Counted from the stretch's first letter, positions 10,581 through 24,671 are shown. The stretch: 64,000 bases of DNA from Rhodosorus marinus (GCA_029953675.1 JAMWBK010000002.1:1860001-1924000); one strand, 5' to 3'. Numbers and translations: made by a program. The notes: generated by a model from the letters alone, not told the origin.

Positions 10581-11306
10581 AAATCCATCAATTGTTGTTT
10601 TCGTTGCGCGGGGGTCCCGGGGGAAATGCGTGGGCAATGTGTACGCGTAGTATGTGACTAGGAAATGGGACCCGACCTCCGTACTGATCAAAATAGATTT
10701 ATTTTCGGGAGGCGGGACAGGAGTGACGGGGATGTATTTGCTTCCCTTTTTCTTGGTTGGTTTTGGAGAAAAAAGGTGTATTTTAGGGAATATAGGAGAA
10801 ATAGGGCTCAGAGTGGCCCTTGAGGGTTTCGTTGAAAGGTGCCAAGCCGTCAAAGCCTTTTTTTAGGGGGGCTTGAGAAGCTGGGGATGGAAGGTCTTTT
10901 GCGCCAGAGAAGGTTGTGAAGAGAGTGCACTTAGACAGAGAGAGTTAGCGTAGGAAAGAGAGAGAAGTTTTTTTGTCGGATGAATACTGCTTGGAAGCCG
11001 AGTTTGATAGTTGGTCTGTTTTTTGGGTGGAAGTGAACTGTTGTGAGTGCTATAAAAAGGGACGGGGGAAGCGTCTGGAGGGGGCAAGAGCTGGGACATT
11101 GGACTTCCTTGGCGGCTTTCCAGGCCCGGTTCTTGAGGGTTTGGGCTTCTTTAGAAATTTTTCAAAAGGGCTAATGTGGTCTTGTTAGATTTGTGGGTGT
11201 GAAACGTTGAGTAAGTAGGCGATTCGTGTCCATCCAAGTGCAGAGCTAGGTTTCTTGGGCCCTGTTGAGGCGACTCTGGAGTAGTCTCTTCTACTGGCCT
11301 AACGAA
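10581..11306. other. Intergenic, probable promoter of the RING/P-loop gene
   Basis: No supported gene. The sequence is G/T-rich on the plus strand with stretches of purine-rich DNA. A TATAAAAA-like motif lies near 11050, about 255 bp upstream of the next ATG; assigning it as a TATA box is inference. Confidence 0.4.
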
Positions 11307-12596
11307 ATGGGAGCGAAGGATGAGGACAGTGAAAGCTTGGATACGCGATGGGCAGTGGATAGTAGCTTGTGGGTGCAACCAGATGCCAAGTTTGAAACTG
11401 ACCCTCTACGGAGGGTCGCTCCGCTTCATATGTGCTTTGTCTGTCTCGAGAGGGAATCTGATATAGTATTGGATCCTTGCGGGCATAAGATGTGTTCGAC
11501 ATGTGTGACGAATTTGCTCGTCCCAGGATGTCCGCAATGCCGTGTTAATATCGACGCTGTAAAATATCCAACTGAGAGCTTCATTAGATCCTTTCAAGCG
11601 ATCAGAGCTGAACAGCTTATTAGAGAAGAAAGGGTGAGGTCCCAGCTTAAGGACGGATGCGTAAAACGCAACTGGCACCCTGCGAGGTTCTGGTCTGATT
11701 TCTTGTCGTTCTTGTGTAAGGCTCTGGAAGCAACAGTCCAGGTACTTATTATTGGTGTCAGTAGTGTCGGGAAGAAAACTTTGATGAAGAAGATGCTGGA
11801 AGTTTTTCCTGTTTCGCCGTTGGAGAGGGATAAGTTCTACACCTACAGCGGAAAAACTGTAGGAAACTCTGACGCATTGGGAAAGTTTTCTCCCAACGCT
11901 TTGGTGAAGAACACGGCGGTATGAGATTAGCTCCCGCAGGGTGATGCGTGCTGCAATGTACGTACTCACGGAAAATGGTCTGAACCCCCCTCCTCTTCCC
12001 TTGACCGTCAGGTTCGATTCCGGTGCTTCACGCTTCCGCCTTACAACTTGGGCTCGGCGAACAAGCGTTTCATCCTCGAAACAATTGACGACATGCGACC
12101 AGACATTCTGGTGCTAGCGGCCTCTTGTCATAGAAGGGATACGCTGGTACATTGTTCACACTGGGATCGCCTCTTCCAGCAGAGGTTTTCGGACAGATTT
12201 CGAATATGGTGCTTGTTGAAGCACCCAGGACATGAGTTTCTAACTGAAACTGTTGAACAGAATGATGTGTATACAGCGCTCAATGGCACCGCAATAGAAA
12301 AGTATGTGTAATGGAGGGAATAGGCTCAATCATGTATCAGCAGGGCTCGTCATTGGTCTCACAGAATTCGTGTTTGTTGCTCGTGCATCTTCGTGCCGAA
12401 CAGCTATCCAAGGGGCATATTCGTTGCAAATCCAAAGGCGTTTTTGTTAGGGCGCTGGGGCGTAAAGCAGATCGCGTACGCGGCGGTCAAGTTCGGGCGA
12501 CGTGTGAAGAGAATGGAAAACCCGGTTGCGCCTCCGGGACAAACTGGGCTTGGCAGGTTCTTTAGGTGGATGGACAGAAGCGATTTAATAGTGTAG
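11307..12596 (+). CDS. RING finger protein with a degenerate P-loop (GTPase-like) domain
   Basis: Three exons (11307-11918, 12012-12301, 12365-12596; introns 93 and 63 nt, phases 0 and 2) give 377 residues. A C3HC4 RING lies at C43, C46, C58, H60, C63, C66, C75, C78. After a linker, residues 146-165 have the hydrophobic strand plus Gly-x4-Gly-Lys loop of P-loop NTPases, but the residue after Gly-Lys is Lys, not Ser/Thr, so the usual Mg2+ ligand is displaced by one. Downstream, exons 2 and 3 contain strand/helix blocks (Leu-Val-Leu-Ala-Ala-Ser; Ala-Val-Lys-Phe-Gly-Arg-Arg-Val-Lys) that fit a small-GTPase-like fold, with no clear NKxD. I do not recognise a named family. A ubiquitin ligase regulated by, or scaffolded on, a nucleotide-binding-like domain is a reasonable inference. 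The upstream in-frame codons before the ATG look non-coding. Confidence 0.75.
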
Positions 12597-13137
12597 ACTA
12601 GATTTCTTCGATCGGAAGCAGAATGAAATGATTCGCATTCTGCTGTGACTTGCGAATCTAAATTGGCAGGGGATGGATGGGTATGATTACTGTAGAGAAT
12701 GAATCAAATACACAGCAATGGATTTGATGGTAGACGGAAGGAACTTAAAAGAATTTCACCCGCCGCGTCCTTCCACTTAGCATTCAGTGTGCGTACGACC
12801 AAGCACCGTCCTCGCCTAGAGAGTCGACGCTGAGCCGCACCTCAGCCTCGGAAGAAAGGATTAAAAGATCCACGTTGTGAGAGGAATTCCTGTTTCGACA
12901 GGATGAGTTGCGATCTTTGGAGGGTGCGTTGAGTCCAATTAGCGGGGGAGGTCCCAGCTTCTGCTTCTGAAACGCGATTCAATCGCGATACCCCGACGAC
13001 GGCAGCTCTAAGTGCGGAGCAGTTGAGCCTGTCGGTATCCTGTACAGCTGTTTCGTTTAAGTTGCTATCTTTCAATAAAAATTGTTCAACGGTTGTAAAA
13101 GCTGAGGCACGTAGCAGGCAAATCCCAAGTACCACTG
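12597..13137. other. Intergenic between convergent genes
   Basis: 3'-UTR territory of the RING/P-loop gene and of TFIIE-alpha. No supported gene. An AATAAAAATT stretch at about 13074 lies between them. Confidence 0.5.
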
Positions 13138-14360
13138 CTAAGATTCATAGAAGAGCTTGTACTGCTCTGCGTACGCCTCATATTCTTCGAGAGTCATTTT
13201 CGCGCTCTGGTCATTTGTAACCTGGGAAAGAGGAACCTTCTCCGATCCAATGGTAATCAAAGGCTCCTCCCCACCGTGCACAGCATCATCCTCCGGCTCG
13301 TTGCCAGGCTGCGTTGTACCCTCAGCAGCGGGCCCGCTCACCACATTGGCCATAGAGTGGTATAGCGTGGGCGCGGCGTCCACGTGAGAAGTATCTCTGT
13401 CCTCGTTTTCCTTGTCCTCCTCATCCTGCACAGCCGACTGAGGTTCGTCGAGAAACCATTTAGGCTGCTGGGGGGCACCTTTGTTCTCAATAGAATTGAG
13501 ATTGCCCGCCTCGTTGTCCTCGATTTCAATGACCAGATCCATGTCGTCCTCATTGTTTGTACGTCCATCCGCCCTAGTAGCACCACCGATGACATCCTTG
13601 GGCAGCATATTTTCTGTCTCTGGGGGCGGTTGAATAGGGATTTCTACCTCGTCGAGCTGGGCGATTTTTTCAAGTAGCGGGCGGAGCTCACTCTCAAACC
13701 TATCTTTCAGGTTCTCGAGCTGCGCCTTCCGGCCCGATACATCTTCCTCCTCCAGCACCCCTTGGCACAATTGCTTTCGATTTATAGGCCTCTTGCAGAG
13801 AAATGATCCGGTAGCGTAATCGAGCAAGTCAACAACTTCCAGCACGGGATACTCCGTTCCGCACCGAGGGCACCGATAGAGAAGTTGTGACGACTTTTCT
13901 TCTGCAACCTTGTCAGCGATTTGCTTCCGTATCTTGTGTACTTTGTACTTGACAATATCAATAAAGCTTCGATAGTCTACAAACCAGTACTCCGCCGTAA
14001 CTCTGCGAGTGCGAGTCGATGATTCCGAAACCGGAATCTGAAACTCACGCTTCTGGCTATGAACGAGATCAATCGCCTTCATCTGTTTCAATGCTGCGCG
14101 AACATCCTGCCTTGGAAGATGTAGCTTGAACACAACGGTATCATCGGTAACACTGCAAAAGGGTACGACCAGGAATTCCAGAGGGATGATTGACGTAAGC
14201 TACTTGGCTCAAAGAATAACACAACACAGATACGGAAGTGAAAGGGTCAACTCAACTAATTTTTTTCCCTCAGAATCGTGTCAGTGATGACAATGAAATT
14301 GTCCTGATAGAACGCTCTCATTGTCATTCTCACCGTATCCATGACAATTCTGTCTACCAT
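13138..14360 (-). CDS. GTF2E1: General transcription factor IIE, alpha subunit
   Basis: Two exons (14360-14257 and 14152-13138) across a 104-nt intron give 372 residues. The N-terminal winged helix aligns with TFIIE-alpha in its Arg-Ala-Phe-Tyr and Pro-Arg-Gln-Asp-Val-Arg-Ala-Ala-Leu blocks. It is followed by Tyr-Trp-Phe-Val-Asp-Tyr-Arg, an Asp-Ile-Val-Lys-Tyr-Lys helix and a zinc ribbon with Cys-Pro-Arg-Cys as its first pair; the second pair is less regular. A long acidic middle (about 200-330) and a conserved C-terminal block complete the usual layout. TFIIE recruits and regulates TFIIH at Pol II promoters. The donor (TA|GTTGAG) is weak but splits a would-be stop and keeps the phase. The first-exon ATG overlaps the end of a short upstream minus-strand ORF. 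Confidence 0.88.
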
Positions 14361-14635
14361 AATTGCCGTTCGCGGGAGCAGCGCTCTAGCGCACACACAA
14401 AGTTCCTAAAGCCGCTCTCCAGCCTCTGCTCAACTTCAAGCTTTCTCCTTTGTCGCCTTTCCTTCAAAAAGCTGGAAGCTGAAGGGGTGTATCCCCAAGA
14501 TATCCAACCACCATCTTCCCCATCCGCAAGCGCTTGCAGCAGCTCTGCAATCTGTTGCTCATGGGGTGCAATCGCTTCGAAGTACGAGCACGCTGAGACT
14601 TCAATTTCGGGGTGCCTTTTGAATACATTCGGCAC
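14354..14635 (-). CDS. Hypothetical small ORF upstream of TFIIE-alpha
   Basis: A 93-codon frame with an ATG at 14635 that ends by overlapping the TFIIE-alpha start codon by a few bases. The middle is helical and charged (Glu-Gln-Gln-Ile-Ala-Glu-Leu-Leu, then Lys-Glu-Arg-Arg-Gln-Arg-Arg-Lys). Faint likeness to ribosomal protein eL36 was considered but is too weak to claim. It could be an upstream ORF in the TFIIE leader, an exon of another gene, or chance. Confidence 0.25.
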   Translation of the reverse strand: MPNVFKRHPEIEVSACSYFEAIAPHEQQIAELLQALADGEDGGWISWGYTPSASSFLKERRQRRKLEVEQRLESGFRNFVCALERCSRERQLW

Positions 14636-17272
<2,637 letters not shown>

Positions 17273-17802
17273 TCGTCTCGTGTTGGTGCGAGAACGATTC
17301 AAATAAAGAACTTGGTTAAGCCTCAATCATCCGTGCAAGAAAGGCCCGTCTGTTTCTTACTGCTGAATTTCACGTCCATTCTACAGAGGACCTGACTTGC
17401 CGTTTATCAATGCTCCATTCCTGACTCAGCTCTTCAACTGCTTCAGAGGAAGACAGTCCTAACAACTTTGTTGTCCCCCGCCGCATCTATTCAGAGTACT
17501 TGTTCCAGCGGCTAAGCTCAGGATAAAATCTAGACGCCCAAAGCGGTCACTAAACTCTTCGTATTGCTTATAGCATTGCAGATACTCTCCCTCGAAGAAC
17601 AAAAATGGGATCTAGAAAAAATCCTCGTGTAAAGTATCTGTGAAAAAAGCCGTCTTTGTCGCTTTTTAGATGAGCTTCGGATTACATACTAAAACACAGT
17701 CAAAGACTAAGACAATAATATAATGCACTTCCACAACCAAAAACAAATGCAGAAAACAGTTAACAGGCGCCACTGATCACCCGCCATCGACTGGAGAACT
17801 CA
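17273..17802. other. Intergenic, convergent 3' ends
   Basis: 3' flank of polyubiquitin and of the minus-strand gene that follows. No supported gene. Confidence 0.5.
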
Positions 17803-19019
17803 CTACCCCGCACTGGGCGGGCCACTCTTCACTATGCTTCGCAAGCCATAAACGTACGGTCCGCGCACTCCACCTTGCTTGTGCCTATCCCACTCTCCTG
17901 TGACCTCGAGCTGAAGTATTTTGCTGAAGAAGTTCTTCATCTTATAAATTTTCACCTTCGACTGATCAAACTTGCACTCCTTGTGGTACTCGTCCTTCAT
18001 GGTGCACAGCCTCACATAGTCCTTCGAGGTCGTTCGATCCACGTTTTCAGTTAGCTCGTAATATTCAGCAATAAACCTCGCAAGCGAGTAGTATTCGTCG
18101 CTTCGATTCTCGGCAATGCTTCGTAAAATTGAATTCCTATCGGCCAAAGTCAGCTTGGACTTCATCTCGCCCATGTTTTTCGCCGGCGCCGCGGCAGCCT
18201 GAGAACGTGCTGTTTACGGGAGCCAAGGGTAATCCATCGACTTCAATCAGAACTCTGGATGATTTTTTGCGAGGTAGAACAAAACAGGGTCTCCCACTTT
18301 GAACTTACGAGAATTCTTCTCCACTTTGGCTCCTCGAGCTTCGTTCTTTGGTCGCTGACGCTTTCTTCGAGGTTCATTTCTGCTGCTGCTTCCGTAACCA
18401 GCAGAAAGTGCTTTTCCTGTGTCCTCCGTTGCAACTTGTCCCATCCCTCTTCGCTCATAACCCTGCCACGACGACTCTCTGACCGACGCGCTGGGGTATG
18501 CGCTATTGCTCGGGGCTGAGGAATTGGCCTGAGCGACGTTGACTGTCGAGACGCAGTTGGGGATAAGAACTTAATTAGGACAATCATTCTCACTTTTCTT
18601 TAACCGACTGTCCGCGACTAGCAGTACTTACCACCGGGAGGTACTATGATATCCGCAGTACTTGAAGTTCCACCTGCTTGCATCGGAAAGTGCGCAGCGT
18701 AGTTTGGAACAACGGGCGCTTTGGAAAACTGCATCGTCGTGTCCGAACCCCCGCCTGAGCTTACTCCAGCGTAAGGATTACGGTGGGAATGGTAGGTTGT
18801 GCCCGACCGTGGGCTTGAGCCCACCCTTCCCAAGGTCCTAAAGGACGATGCCATGCGGAATGACTGGGACAGGTCCGGTGGGGAGGGGTCATAATGCACC
18901 ATTTGCCACAGCGAAGGCAATAGTCCAATGTTGGTGTTCGTAATCTGCTCGTTTTGGACAGGAATATGCTCCAGTTCGTCTTCCGGCCAGTCTTGAGGAC
19001 GTTCAGCGACGGCAGTCAT
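17803..19019 (-). CDS. Unrecognised, probably nuclear protein
   Basis: Three exons (19019-18632, 18542-18309, 18209-17803; introns 89 and 99 nt) keep one frame of 342 residues. Residues 1-200 are low-complexity, rich in Ser, Gly, Pro and Asn. A basic stretch near 190-207 (Pro-Arg-Arg-Lys-Arg-Gln-Arg-Pro-Lys) looks like a nuclear-localisation signal. The last ~125 residues are compact and globular, with Tyr/Phe-rich helices (Tyr-Tyr-Ser-Leu-Ala-Arg-Phe; Tyr-Val-Arg-Leu-Cys) and probably hold the functional domain. I do not recognise its family. If the second intron were retained, the protein would instead end Phe-Tyr-Leu-Ala-Lys-Asn-His-Pro-Glu-Phe at 18247. Start: first ATG, 43 bp after the cryptochrome stop on the same strand. 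Confidence 0.65.
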
Positions 19020-19062
19020 TTTTGCACTGCAGAGAAGTACACGAAACCGAGACTTTGTTAGT

Positions 19063-21531
19063 CTACTTTTCCAACTCGTCGTGGTGCATTCCAGCGGTAT
19101 GATACCTCGTGCACTGTATCGCTGACCATCTAATCTTCATCTGCCTAGCAGCCTCTCGAGTGCGCTGCCTTGCCGCTGCCGTCTCTATGATCGGCATCGG
19201 ATAAGTCTCACCAAGTTTGACCCCCGCGGGCTCAAGGACTTCCTTTGGCGCCTGCGAGGGATTGTGGATGTACTGGTTCGGTAAATCTCTGAGCTCCGGA
19301 ACCCATTGACGAATGAAGAATCTTCGAGCACAAAGAAAGCCGAAGACAAAGCGAATATTAGCCGCAACTCCCAAAAGTTTTACGTGCGATCCCCCGAGGA
19401 CAACCTACCCAGTGGGGTCCTGCTTCTGGCCGACACCTGTTGGGTTCACAAGGCAGTTAACGGGGAAAGAATCCAAGTTCGAACCAAAGGACCATTGCCA
19501 CCCAAGAGCGTTCGACGCAGCTTCTCCGTCAACGAGTAAGGCAGCAAACTCAGTCACCCCGACGTGCCAAGGCAGCAGTAAATATTTTGTAACAAAGCTA
19601 GCGAGGAGATATCTGTCGAAGACGAGTTCCGGGGAGTTAATCTCCCGAGCGTGTACGAGAAGAACGCAAATTATTCGTTGCTTCTCACCTGAGGCTGTTA
19701 TGAACCCAGCCAATTTTGCGCAGCTGTCGCATTGCTGCGTCTATGATTGGGTACCCCGTTTGACCCTCCCTCCACTTGGGCAGCGTCGAAAAATCATCCG
19801 ACCAAGGAAACACGGAGAACTCAGGAACGATTGGAGCAACTGCCATCTTTGGATGAGTATAGTACATGTGATGTGCGAAGTCCCGCATGCACAGATTCTT
19901 CAAAAACGCCCTCGAGGCATCCGAGAACGCCTTTTGGCGGGATTCTTTGTCTCCCTGGCGTGCTCGAGCGAGGTTGACCTTCGATGTCTGCTGACGAACG
20001 GCGTGGTAGACCTTTCGAGGGGATATCTCCCCAAATCGTAGGTACGGGGAGAGCTTGGAAGTTCCGTTAAGATCGCGCCGACATCGCGAATCGCCAAAAG
20101 TTGGAAAAGTTTCCGTGAGGAACCGATCTAGAACCTCAAGCGCTGCTGAGGAACCAGTTTTCCATGTCTCCCGTAGGTCAGCATCGCCGGACTTGTCGGC
20201 AATCAGTTGTAAACTTTCCAGATCAACCGATTCCAACTTGGTCTCAATTCGATTCAAATGCCTCGGGGCGGAAAGCGGTGGCGGTGGTGGGGGGAGCGCC
20301 ATCCAAGCCGCCACGTACGAGGGCAATGTTTGATACACTTCGCCATTTGCGTCCTTCAAGTCCCATGGCTCCACCAACAACTCCGACTTGAATGTCGACG
20401 AGGCCACGTTTTTCTTCTTCAGCTCCGCCTGTATCTTTTCACTTATCTGCACCAGCTCCGGCTCGTACACGCGATGCCAAAAGACTGTATCGGCTCCAGT
20501 TTCCTCAACAAGTCTATCAATCTCAGTCCCGTAGGTTTTACCTGTTCTTACAGTGAGCTCGAGGCCCAGATTAGCCAAGTCCTCCGCAAGGCTCTTTAGA
20601 GAATTGTGCAGCCACCTAATCGGAATAAAGCCACGAGTGTAAATTAGTTTTCGGAAGCGCCATCGACATGAGAAAGAACGGAGCACAGACTGCAGAGTCA
20701 GAGGAACGAGTCTGATCAACATCAAACGCACCATCTTCCTGCACGACCAAGAGACCACTCCGATGGCGACCATATGAACACCGGGACGACGGGTCCCCCA
20801 TGTCGAGAGGCGGCAAGCAGCGCTGGGTGATCGCTTATTCTCAGATCGTGCCCTCGAAACCACACAATTGCCGGACGCCTTTGCTCCTTTGGCTTCCTTC
20901 TCGGGTAGCCCTTTCTGGTTCGCTTCTGCGGAGCCGAACTGTCCATGATCACCTTTGTGATCCGGTTCCCGTTTCCTCGTGAGGTAGAAAGGCTTCGCGA
21001 ATGTGAAGCGACGTGGGCCAAGGCCGCAAGGCTTCCCTCATTCTGATCCGAGTAAGCTCCAGAAACAGAGTACCCAGCAGAGTGCAGCATGGAATATGTA
21101 TTCGAGTTGGAAGGCACCGTTGACTGCACACCCGAGTTCACATAAGCTCCTTGTTGAACTTGCGCACCGGAATACGCTTGCGACAGGTCTTGGCCATGCG
21201 ACAGAGAATGTGACTGTACCCGGGAGGCACCCTGGCTCTGGCAGAGAGAATGGGATCGGGAGACGGACTTTGACTGCGTTCTCGAAGCGCTGTGAGAGTT
21301 GGACCTCGAGTGAGTGTGGGCAACTCCTTCGGAGCACAGATTACAAACTCTTCGCCCTGTACATCCTCCACCAAGCTGTTGACGGTTCCTGTGAGCTTCC
21401 TCATCCTCACCACTCTTTCCCCCGCCGAAGAAAATGCCTTTTTCAACGCCAACTTCATTGCCACAGGAATGTGATCCTGTAGAGGCCTTTTCATATCCAA
21501 GCAAACGCTCACTTCCGTGCTTTAAAGCCAT
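19063..21531 (-). CDS. Cryptochrome/photolyase family flavoprotein with long N-terminal extension
   Basis: Four exons (21531-20732, 20615-19689, 19612-19409, 19321-19063; introns 116, 76, 87 nt) give 729 residues. The photolyase-homology region starts near residue 219 (Ile-Val-Trp-Phe-Arg-Gly-His-Asp-Leu-Arg). Splicing rebuilds Gly-Arg-Ala-Gly-Arg-Trp-Trp-Leu-His at the first junction. The FAD-binding half carries Ser-Pro-Tyr-Leu-Arg-Phe-Gly-Glu-Ile-Ser, Tyr-Pro-Ile-Ile-Asp-Ala-Ala-Met-Arg, Leu-Gly-Trp-Gln-Trp and Trp-Val-Pro-Glu-Leu. The C-terminal part resembles plant-type cryptochromes and class III photolyases more than the animal type. Residues 1-218 are an unusual Ser/His/Gln-rich extension with Ser-His-Ser/Ser-Arg-Ser repeats and a basic patch just before the domain. 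Whether it repairs DNA or only senses blue light cannot be told. The true start could also be Met196. Confidence 0.9.
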
Positions 21532-24093
21532 GGTCCTCGGCTATGTATATATATATAATGATACCGCAAGGTCCCAATTTTGTGGGCAACCTCGAGCATC
21601 AACCGCTGAAGTTCCGCTTCTCTATTTTCCGATCGGAAATCCACCTTACCCCTTAAACCACTACCAAACGATGGTATTCCTCCTGCAAATTGCTGCGAAA
21701 AATCACCCCATAACGCCCGTGCTTGTCGCACCAAAAGTCCACCGAAAAAAGCACTACACCTCGACTCTCCTCGACCTTTATGCAAATAAAGGGAGTCCAA
21801 TATCCCCCCACAAAAGAACCTCGACTACTCTCCTTCCTCTCTCGCTCGTCTAAACTATCCCAAAATCCACGGCCATCTACACCTCCCTCCCCATAACCTC
21901 CACTGCTCAATCTCTCCCCCCTCACAAACCCTCCAAAATCTCACTCACTTCCCAGAAAACAACCTCCAGAATCCAGAATCCACACCCTTCTCCAACACAA
22001 AAAGACCAATCCGAACTCTTCCAAAAACCCCGATCCCAGCTACCCTATCCTTTCCCAAGCTTCCACAAATCCCTTACCTCCTCCCTCATCCTCCCTCCCC
22101 TCCACACAAGACTCAAAAACAAAAACAACAAAAAGGATTCCTAACACCTCAAATACATCATCACAGCACTTATTTCACATATTCCCTCCCTTCCCTCCTT
22201 CTCCCCCACCCCCACCCACCCCCGCATATTGCCTTCCAAACCAACTCATCTCCATCTCCTCTTTCCTCCTGCCCAAAACCCTTTTCTAATTTTTCCCCCT
22301 TTGCCTGAGCCTGAACTTTACAATAATTTCAAAAAACATTATAAATATGAAGAAAATTCATTTGTATCAATAAACAATTCCAATCAAGTAGAGTTTGGAC
22401 AAATCAGGTGATTGATGTTCTCTCCGTTTTCCAATCAAGACTCACCAACATGCATTTCTAAAAATGAGAAATAAATATTCGAATTTATGAAGAATGGTAT
22501 GATTTTCGATAACCCCTTGCGCTGGTTCTCAAATATGGGAAACATTGGTTTTAACTTTCGAGTTTTTATTGTAATTTTGAGGCGTGCTGGTTTGTTGGGA
22601 ACTCTGACCCCCTGGGAAGAACTTTCAGTTACCACCTCCGGCGTTCCTGATTTTATTTATTTTTAGAACATTTTCGTTATAGATGCTTTTTTTTGATCGA
22701 CTGAAAGGGATGACAGATATATAGTAGATTCGGTGTGATGATCAGGAGAATATTCACATTCGAGATCAATTTAGACCGATCAGGATAGATATTTCATTCT
22801 CATAAATGTCCTCTTATGCCTTATTTTATTCACTTTCATGTTGATCGAGATCTTTTCCCGAACCGCCACCAGTTGCGCGTAAGGTACAAGCATCTAGGGC
22901 TTTCTAGTGTATGGCTATTGTTTTTCTAATATTTATGAGAATTATATTGAATAAATGGTTAATACACTGTATTTGTTGTTTGGAGGATCTTTGGATTCTG
23001 GGATGGAGGTCCTGATGAACCATAGCGGCAAGAAGGCAGCTAGGCCTTGCCTTGAGGAGACTGGAAGGCCATGGATGTATGCGCTGCTTACACGATCTCT
23101 CTGAGGCCCGCCTGGCAGTCTTGCGCTCGTTCCTAATGTGGATTTGATCCCCTCTCACTGTTTTAAGGAGCTTTTCTTTGGCGCGCCCCTCGCTGGACGA
23201 GTCAGGGGATGCGCGTCATGAGCGCACCCTATCCATCCCGTTTAGCAGCAATCTTTCCAGAACGTGCGTAGCCTTCATCTTCTCCGCACGCGATTCCAGG
23301 ACGTCCATGCTCAACCGAATAGAAACTCTCCCGATGCTCCTCTGCTAACATACACGCGGTATTCGGTTAACGAACAAAAAACCCGTACACTGAAGCCTTG
23401 GAGACATATCACCCCTCACGAAAAGAACGACCACCATCACCCCGCCGTTCCCATCGAGGGCATCTTTAGCAAACGCGCATGAGAAGCGCTAAACCTGCTA
23501 ACTGGAGCGGCTCGCAGGTCCAAAAGCCATCTCCAAAGGCACCAATCTAAACGCCGCCTCTCATGCAAAATATTTCCATTAATCAATACTATATTTCACC
23601 AATCAATACCTGCCAACACCATGGTGGCGTTTAGAAATTGAGAAATAATATCTCAAATACACCCGTTTGTGCGTTCTAATTTATAGATCTAAACGATAAA
23701 AATCAAACCGCCAATTATAGGCTCTCAGTTTATTGAGCTTTTGGGAGTCGATGGCTTGATGATTAACCACAGCTGGGCATTGCTGTGTGGTAGAGGTGAG
23801 CAGACATAGGTGGATGCGACAATGTTTAGGGATTGTTTTAGAATTAGGCAGAAGCTCTCTCTCAGTTTTTCCTTTTTTTTCTTGTGCGTCTGATCAAGAA
23901 GAGGTGGTAGGCTTGCCGGGATTGGTGAGTGATGATGGTGTGATGCAAGGTGAGAAGTGTGGTGAGCTTTCCGCTTTCGTTTCTTCCTGGAGTATTAACG
24001 GCTTTCTGGATGTGTGCTGGTTTGTCGACGCTTCACGTACTAGCGGCACTAGAGAATTGACTGCTAAACGGAGTCCGTTTTCCTTGTGGTAAT
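21532..24093. other. Intergenic
   Basis: No supported gene. From 21540 the plus strand is strongly pyrimidine-rich to about 22310, probably the cryptochrome promoter/leader on the minus strand (a TATATATATA run is at 21545-21556). From 22320 the DNA is AT-rich with no clear structure. An ORF-like stretch at 23787-24092 lacks an ATG and any domain; it may be the leader of the gene at 24094. Confidence 0.45.
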
Positions 24094-24671
24094 ATGAACC
24101 GCTTGTTCTTTCCCAATCGAGCGGACTGTTTCAATCAGTTCGGTCTTGTGAATCGTGAGCGTCCTGTACCCCTTCAAGTCCCATATGGGGCCTGCTTAAG
24201 GAGCATCATTGACAAGATATTGGATGATTTTCTCAAGTCTCCCTGAGGCCTACTCCTCACATCGTTGTCCACGGTGCCCCACGTTCGTGTTTTAAGTCGA
24301 TCCTTACTCTTTTTCTTCCATGCAGTATTGTCAGAGGAATTGTTTAGTCCGTATCAGTCACTTTCCTGAGCGTCAGGAAGGGTATTAATCACTATTTTCA
24401 TAGCAGCAAGTTATCCACGAAGCAGCAAGCGACGAGCCTTTCCCATCTGAGCCACTCGGCTGGCTCAATATACTAAAAGACTACAGCAAGTTTTTACCGA
24501 ATCCCGAGTTCTCGGGATCGACGGTTTTCACGCATCAGCAGCAATCCTTCGCACAATTACAGGTAACCCCAAAACCGGAAACGGAGGACTAACACATAGA
24601 GCAATCTTCAGACCACCGTTGTCAAGTTCATCAGCATTTTTCCAAAGTCAAGTAAAACTCTCTGCGGCTAA
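24094..24671 (+). CDS. Unrecognised small multi-exon protein (tentative model)
   Basis: Coding texture is clear in at least two places: 24094-24236, starting at an ATG and encoding a helical block around Ser-Ile-Ile-Asp-Lys-Ile-Leu-Asp-Asp-Phe, and 24404-24562, encoding Leu-Gly-Trp-Leu-Asn-Ile-Leu-Lys-Asp-Tyr. A frame-consistent model joins 24094-24236, a 16-nt microexon 24326-24341, 24404-24562 and 24600-24671, giving about 129 residues. The last intron would be only 37 nt, with a CTAAC branch motif just before its AG. The microexon and its weak donors are doubtful. No family recognised. Its TAA overlaps the stop codon of the convergent AMPK beta gene. Alternative: one exon fewer, ending at the in-frame TAA after 24562. 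Confidence 0.35.

Noticed and set aside
12001-12030. A GGTTCGATTCC box resembling a tRNA T-loop
   Set aside because: No acceptor, D or anticodon stems can be folded around it; it lies at the intron/exon border of the RING/P-loop gene.
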